Shown here one piece after another: positions 6,101 to 6,760 of a DNA stretch of 6,760 nucleotides (position 1 is the first letter of the stretch; each line of letters starts with the position of its first letter). Below the pieces are notes generated by a model. That model saw only the letters and a program-made list of their open reading frames with translations. It searched no databases and had not been told where the DNA came from. The position numbers and the translations under genes are program-made. Origin of the DNA: Clostridia bacterium (lineage in GTDB: Bacteria > Bacillota > Clostridia > TANB77 > CAG-508); the NCBI GenBank assembly GCA_900768805.1, contig CAAGEF010000180.1:1-6760 (forward strand), given 5' to 3'.

Positions 6101-6225
6101 CGGTAAGAATGTTTTCTGGAGTGGTCTGAATAAAATCTTTTCACACAATTATTGGTGCGCAAACAATTTAATGCGAACTTTGCAACGAAATATAACTGCA
6201 TGCAATTAGAAAATGTCGCTTTGTT
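6101..6225. other. Unassigned non-coding segment, richer in G+C than its surroundings
   Basis: This forms the first part of the only long gene-free stretch (6058-6445). By my count 43 of 125 bases are G or C (about 34%), clearly above the other intergenic regions, and CpG recurs (near 6101, 6158, 6174, 6186 and 6217) although it is rare elsewhere. No open frame with a ribosome site is present on either strand. Short nested complementarities (GCGA 6173-6176 with TCGC 6216-6219; TTGCA 6180-6184 with TGCAA 6201-6205) allow some RNA folding but prove nothing. It may be a decayed insertion or the 5' part of an RNA; I do not recognise it. Confidence 0.4.
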
Positions 6226-6298
6226 CTATTTGCTTAATTTTACTTTTAAATTCAACATGGACTAAAAGTGGAATTTAAAAGTAAAATTAAGTAAATAG
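6226..6298. repeat. 28-bp inverted repeat upstream of rny
   Basis: The arms 6226-6253 and 6271-6298 are complementary at 27 of 28 positions, and the remaining pair (G6232 with T6292) is a wobble in plus-strand RNA. They enclose a 17-base loop. No T tract follows on either strand, and a proper terminator already lies at 6074-6100, so it does not look like an ordinary intrinsic terminator. It lies 20 bases upstream of the rny -35. Possible readings are a MITE-like remnant, a structured RNA, or an RNase III-type processing site. Confidence 0.85.
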
Positions 6299-6317
6299 TT
6301 ATTTATATAAAAAAAAC

Positions 6318-6346
6318 TTGACACAAAGGCATAATACATATAAAAT
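6318..6346 (+). promoter_or_regulatory. Main promoter of rny (P1)
   Basis: A perfect TTGACA (6318-6323), a 17-base spacer and TAAAAT (6341-6346) form one of the two best promoters in the window. Transcription would start near 6353, leaving a leader of about 93 bases before the rny ATG. Confidence 0.85.
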
Positions 6347-6350
6347 ATAA

Positions 6351-6378
6351 TTGTAAAATTAAATACAATATATATAAT
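6351..6378 (+). promoter_or_regulatory. Possible second promoter of rny (P2)
   Basis: TTGTAA (6351-6356), a 16-base spacer and TATAAT (6373-6378) lie just downstream of P1. Its opening TTGTAAAATT run resembles the pfkA promoter. A 6-bp inverted repeat ATTGTA/TACAAT (6350-6355, 6364-6369) sits in it. AT-richness makes chance occurrence possible. Confidence 0.45.
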
Positions 6379-6445
6379 AGAATTATAGAAATATTAGTGA
6401 TTTAGTTGTACATTGAAAAATCAATAAGAAAAGAGGTAGATAGTT

Positions 6446-6741
6446 ATGGAAATAGTATTAGTAATTATCGCTACTCTCTTAATCTCAGCTGTAATTTTTA
6501 TACCAATAGGTGTACTTATAAGAAAGAAAATTGCAGAATCTAAAATTCAAAGTGCTGAATTTGAAGCCAAAAATTTAATTGATAAAGCTAAAATAGAGAT
6601 TGAAAATTTAAGAAAAGAAGAAATTATAAGATCAAAAGAAGAAGTTTTACAAATTAGAAATGATTTAGATAAAGAGATTAAAGAAAGAAGAGGCGATATT
6701 CAAGCTCAAGAAAAAAGATTAATACAAAAAGAAGAAAATTT
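6446..6741 (+). CDS. rny: Ribonuclease Y, N-terminal part (truncated by contig end)
   Basis: About 98 genuine residues are present before the contig ends. Residues 2-25 form an N-terminal membrane helix followed by RKK, which anchors the enzyme on the inner face of the membrane. From about 30 onward the protein is a continuous charged coiled coil rich in Lys, Glu, Ile and Arg, ending in the RLIQKEENL segment (91-99) that is characteristic of RNase Y and leads to the KH domain. The KH and HD domains needed for RNA binding and endonuclease activity lie beyond the window. RNase Y initiates mRNA decay in Bacillota. The start is supported by AGAGGT (6432-6437), eight bases before the ATG, and by the helix beginning right at the N-terminus. 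Two upstream promoters are proposed. The frame stays open to 6760, but bases from 6742 are adapter and must not be translated. Confidence 0.92.
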
Positions 6742-6760
6742 AGATCGGAAGAGCGTCGTG
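6742..6760 (+). other. Illumina TruSeq adapter contamination at the contig end
   Basis: The last 19 bases, AGATCGGAAGAGCGTCGTG, are identical to the start of the Illumina TruSeq read-through adapter (the complement of the universal adapter end). Base composition and codons (CGG, AAG, AGC, GTC, GTG) differ abruptly from the AT-rich host. The first one to four bases could also be genomic. It is an assembly artefact, not biology. Confidence 0.97.

Noticed and set aside
6191..6196. TATAAC as the -10 of a small RNA covering the inverted repeat
   Set aside because: The best -35 at 17 bases is TTAATG (6168-6173), too weak to claim a promoter for an RNA gene.
1..6760. CRISPR array, tRNA/rRNA, transposase, prophage, toxin-antitoxin or biosynthetic cluster
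   Set aside because: No regularly spaced repeats, no tRNA-like cloverleaf or rRNA sequence recognised, and every substantial plus-strand frame is explained by a housekeeping or Yip1-like gene.

Overview
The window is strongly AT-rich, densely packed and entirely plus-stranded. It uses the standard bacterial code (TGG for Trp; TAA, TAG and TGA all act as stops). Strong Shine-Dalgarno sites, consensus sigma-A promoters, an RNase Y gene and a CIRCE-type heat-shock operator point to a low-GC Bacillota, most likely a clostridial lineage. Species cannot be assigned from this sequence. The last 19 bases are Illumina adapter, so the window reaches the physical end of a draft short-read contig.

Layout: 1-145, leader with an extended -10 promoter; 146-838, class I glutamine-amidotransferase-like peptidase C26 family hydrolase; 844-886, CIRCE-like operator overlapping a consensus promoter; 918-2801, htpG (Hsp90), closed by a 20-bp-stem terminator; 2893-3592, promoter and nth (endonuclease III); 3650-3919, promoter with a palindromic spacer and rpmB (zinc-ribbon form of L28), followed by a 30-bp-stem hairpin terminator; 4074-5281, promoter and pfkA-type phosphofructokinase with a mixed ATP/PPi active-site signature; 5353-6057, five-helix Yip1-like membrane protein, probably co-transcribed with pfkA, followed by a compact terminator; 6101-6298, a comparatively GC- and CpG-rich non-coding stretch ending in a 28-bp inverted repeat; 6318-6741, promoter(s) and the 5' end of rny (RNase Y); 6742-6760, adapter.

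The genes are mostly conserved housekeeping functions (protein folding, base-excision repair, translation, glycolysis, mRNA decay), each apparently with its own promoter, often with its own terminator. They do not form one pathway or an operon, apart from the probable pfkA/Yip1 pair. I see no phage, IS transposase, CRISPR, toxin-antitoxin, defence or biosynthetic system. The points most worth a second look are the CIRCE-like site on htpG, the G/K donor signature in the phosphofructokinase, the palindrome inside the rpmB promoter, and the unexplained segment before rny. I did not find convincing evidence of an undescribed biological system.
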